Positions 6,323 to 7,899 of a stretch of 7,899 nucleotides of DNA are shown here, piece by piece. The stretch is from Parachlamydiales bacterium (GTDB lineage: Bacteria; Chlamydiota; Chlamydiia; Chlamydiales; Simkaniaceae): positions 1-7,899 of the forward strand of contig DAOWHK010000209.1 of NCBI GenBank assembly GCA_030641465.1, given 5' to 3'. Position numbers and translations under genes: made by a program. The notes under the pieces are model-generated. The model was not told the DNA's origin and made no database searches. It saw only the letters and a program-made list of their open reading frames with translations. The stretch's first letter is position 1, and every line of letters begins with the position of its first letter.

Positions 6323-7543
6323 TTACTTCGAAACAATGATATGTTTTACGTCCTGATAAGCATAAAAAACACCCAATAAACAAACAAATGCACCTACTGT
6401 AAGCGTCAATGATGCTCCATAGGATTTACATAATACACTGCCTAAAAAAGGAAAAACCGCACCCCTGACTCCTGCTAAAAACAAATTCGCCTGAGAAAAA
6501 TGAATACTGCTGTGATTTTTGGAAAAAGATAGAGGAGACAAACTCCATACAAGGCGACTTCCTGCCTGAGCAATCCCATACATAAAAAATGCAACATACA
6601 AAAATAGCAAATGAACCTTTGCAAAAAGCAAAAGACAAGGGAAAATTGTAAAGCCAATTAGCACAGGACCTAGCAGCTCATTGATATGTAATCTTTGAAA
6701 GAGTCTCTTCCAAGGGTACATGGAAACCATAACTCCAAGGGCCATAAAAACAAACCGCGCAAGGGTAATATCGATATAATTAAGCTCTAAAACCTCCACA
6801 TAATAAATCGAAAGCGATGGAGCCATTAACATAAGCGCCCCTCCTCCAATCATAAACACAATCTGAAAGCGCCGAACATCGGGGCGGTCCTTAAGCAACG
6901 TAATACTCATCTTGAGAGGCTTTTTTCTATCCTTACATACAGAATTTAGATCCATCCCAACCACTTCTGGAATCCTATGAAGAAATACTAAGCAGCTTAA
7001 GCCAATAAGAGCAGAAATCATGATAAGAAAACTCAAATAGTGTGCATCCTTATCAAGCAAATAGCCAAAAGACATCCCAAAAACAGCGCTGCAAATAAAC
7101 CCCATGACAAATGAGAGCGAAAAAGCATTCTCTCTCGATTTTTGCGAAATCCTATGCTTAACAATTTCAAGCCATGCAGGAACCCCAGCCTTATGAAAAA
7201 GCTGAAACAACGCAGCAGATGCCATGATAAGCCATACATTTTTTGTATGAGAAAAAAGCAAAAAAGGCAGATACGCAAATACGCAAGCAAGTTTTACATT
7301 TATTAATAATCCATTTGTATTACGGCTGTAAAAAGCGCTCCAATAAGGAGCAATAACGGAAAAAATGGGTCTTAATGAAATAAAAATTGCCAGCTGAATC
7401 GGCGTTGCGCTTAGATCATGAATCAAAATAAAAGGAAGAAGCGAATAAAAAGCTACGATCGGTTCCGATAAAATATGTAAAAAAAAGACAGCGCGTTTTG
7501 TCCGTTTACAGTCATTTTCCTTCGATGAAGTAAGGTCGATCAT
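6323..7543 (-). CDS. major facilitator superfamily transporter, substrate unknown
   Basis: A 406-residue integral inner-membrane protein with about twelve hydrophobic segments (roughly 18-41, 46-66, 78-97, 102-118, 140-163, 168-188, 226-248, 257-275, 290-308, 310-331, 351-372, 378-397). They form two six-helix halves separated by a basic cytoplasmic loop (about 190-225), the standard MFS layout. The loop between helices 2 and 3 (YSRNTNG) is only a weak relative of MFS motif A, so the usual GxLaDrxGrr is degenerate. Nothing indicates the substrate; nucleotide carriers of chlamydiae belong to a different family. ATG 7543 has no Shine-Dalgarno sequence, but it leaves a sensible cytoplasmic N-terminus of about 17 residues before the first helix. 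The gene is divergent from the small secreted ORF, with 88 bp between the starts. Confidence 0.85.
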   Translation of the reverse strand: MIDLTSSKENDCKRTKRAVFFLHILSEPIVAFYSLLPFILIHDLSATPIQLAIFISLRPIFSVIAPYWSAFYSRNTNGLLINVKLACVFAYLPFLLFSHTKNVWLIMASAALFQLFHKAGVPAWLEIVKHRISQKSRENAFSLSFVMGFICSAVFGMSFGYLLDKDAHYLSFLIMISALIGLSCLVFLHRIPEVVGMDLNSVCKDRKKPLKMSITLLKDRPDVRRFQIVFMIGGGALMLMAPSLSIYYVEVLELNYIDITLARFVFMALGVMVSMYPWKRLFQRLHINELLGPVLIGFTIFPCLLLFAKVHLLFLYVAFFMYGIAQAGSRLVWSLSPLSFSKNHSSIHFSQANLFLAGVRGAVFPFLGSVLCKSYGASLTLTVGAFVCLLGVFYAYQDVKHIIVSK

Positions 7544-7563
7544 AAGGGTTTTATTATCAAGTC

Positions 7564-7604
7564 GTGACAGCGTTCATTTTCGCGGAGTATACATTTTTTA
7601 TACT
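7564..7604 (+). promoter_or_regulatory. candidate promoter region of the small secreted ORF
   Basis: GTGACA (7564-7569, 5 of 6 to TTGACA) is followed after 18 nt by TATACA (7588-7593). A second -10-like box, TATACT, lies at 7599-7604. AGTATA (7586-7591) and TATACT (7599-7604) also form a perfect 6-bp inverted repeat around 7 nt, so the region may contain an operator. Transcription from either box gives a short leader containing the strong ribosome binding site. Confidence 0.4.
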
Positions 7605-7631
7605 TTCATGGAATATGCAAAAGGAGAATTA

Positions 7632-7757
7632 ATGCGAAGTATTATCATTATTTTTATCGGATCTTTCCTCTGCAGCATACCTGTTTACAGCGAAGAAAAT
7701 ACAGCAGAAATAACTGTTGAAGCAGATGATACACAAGATAACTCTGAAAAAGGATAG
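7632..7757 (+). CDS. small secreted acidic protein, frame interrupted by an amber codon
   Basis: A 41-residue ORF starting at ATG 7632 with a strong Shine-Dalgarno AGGAG at 7622-7626. Residues 1-20 are a textbook Sec signal peptide (basic start, IIIIFIGSFLC core, cleavage probably after VYS); the rest is acidic and rich in Thr, Asp and Glu. It ends at TAG 7755-7757. The same frame stays open for 25 more codons (7758-7832) to TAA at 7833-7835 and encodes a similarly acidic, protein-like sequence with Phe-Glu-Ser repeats (FESFYESF). Either this is a complete tiny exported peptide, or a nonsense mutation or readthrough site divides a 66-codon gene. I recognise no family. Confidence 0.6.
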   Translation: MRSIIIIFIGSFLCSIPVYSEENTAEITVEADDTQDNSEKG

Positions 7758-7853
7758 TTTGAATCCTTTTATGAATCTTTTGCAGAAAACGCGATCTCAA
7801 ATCCCGATTTTGATAAAGATATCAGCGATAAATAAACACTTTACTTTCTGGGA

Positions 7854-7899
7854 GTGTTGAAAACGTCCATTATTAAGTCTTTGCCGCTCTTTTTATCAA
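7854..7899 (+). CDS. possible 5' end of a further gene running off the window
   Basis: From GTG 7854 or TTG 7857 an open frame runs to the window edge. It reads as a basic start followed by hydrophobic residues (LKTSIIKSLPLFLS), which resembles a signal-peptide beginning. GGGAG (7850-7854) is too close to serve as a good ribosome binding site for either start. Fifteen codons are not enough to be sure. Confidence 0.2.
   Translation, partial: MLKTSIIKSLPLFLS

Noticed and set aside
7835..7858. AACACT...AGTGTT inverted repeat after the small secreted ORF
   Set aside because: Six AT-rich pairs with a 12-nt loop and no T-tract do not support a terminator call.
1..7899. CRISPR arrays, tRNA or rRNA genes, insertion sequences
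   Set aside because: No regularly spaced repeats, tRNA-like cloverleaf, rRNA-like conserved segment or transposase-like protein was seen on either strand.

Overview
The window looks like the chromosome of an environmental chlamydia (order Parachlamydiales, a Simkania- or Parachlamydia-like obligate intracellular bacterium). This is an inference with moderate confidence. It rests on the moderately AT-rich sequence, an Lpg1974/MOMP-like outer-membrane beta-barrel protein of the type expanded in these bacteria, a minimal GspL/PilM-type secretion module, and a NifR3/DusB-type tRNA-modification gene. No rRNA, tRNA, transposase or CRISPR array is visible, and nothing looks recently acquired.

Layout. 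(1) Positions 1-3215, minus strand: a three-gene operon read from right to left. It starts with a GspL/PilM-like inner-membrane assembly-platform protein. A small bitopic membrane protein follows, occupying the GspM/PilO position and overlapping by 23 bp. Last comes a YwqK/MORN-2-repeat lipoprotein whose 3' end lies outside the window. A TATAAT box and a good ribosome binding site precede the first gene. (2) Positions 3284-4786, plus strand: a divergent, translationally coupled operon of yggT, dusB and acyP, with overlapping stop and start codons. (3) Positions 4787-5088: a 302-bp gap between convergent genes, unusually rich in inverted repeats. It holds an 18+9 bp two-part hairpin, a perfect 28-bp inverted repeat with a nested palindrome, a third hairpin touching the downstream stop codon, and five copies of AACCAG/CTGGTT. 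(4) Positions 5089-7543, minus strand: the outer-membrane protein gene (GTG start), preceded by a 12-TM MFS transporter gene. (5) Positions 7544-7899, plus strand: a tiny secreted acidic protein with a strong Shine-Dalgarno sequence. Its reading frame is cut by an amber codon and continues open for 25 more codons. A possible next gene start lies at the right edge.

How the genes relate. The left operon most likely builds the inner-membrane platform of a type II secretion or type IV pilus-like machine, and the lipoprotein may be an envelope partner. The central operon combines a membrane protein, tRNA dihydrouridylation and acyl-phosphate hydrolysis, a housekeeping set with no obvious single pathway. 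The right part is envelope and transport: a porin-like protein, a permease and a small exported peptide. The least explained parts are the intergenic repeat cluster at 4849-5092 and the amber-interrupted small gene.
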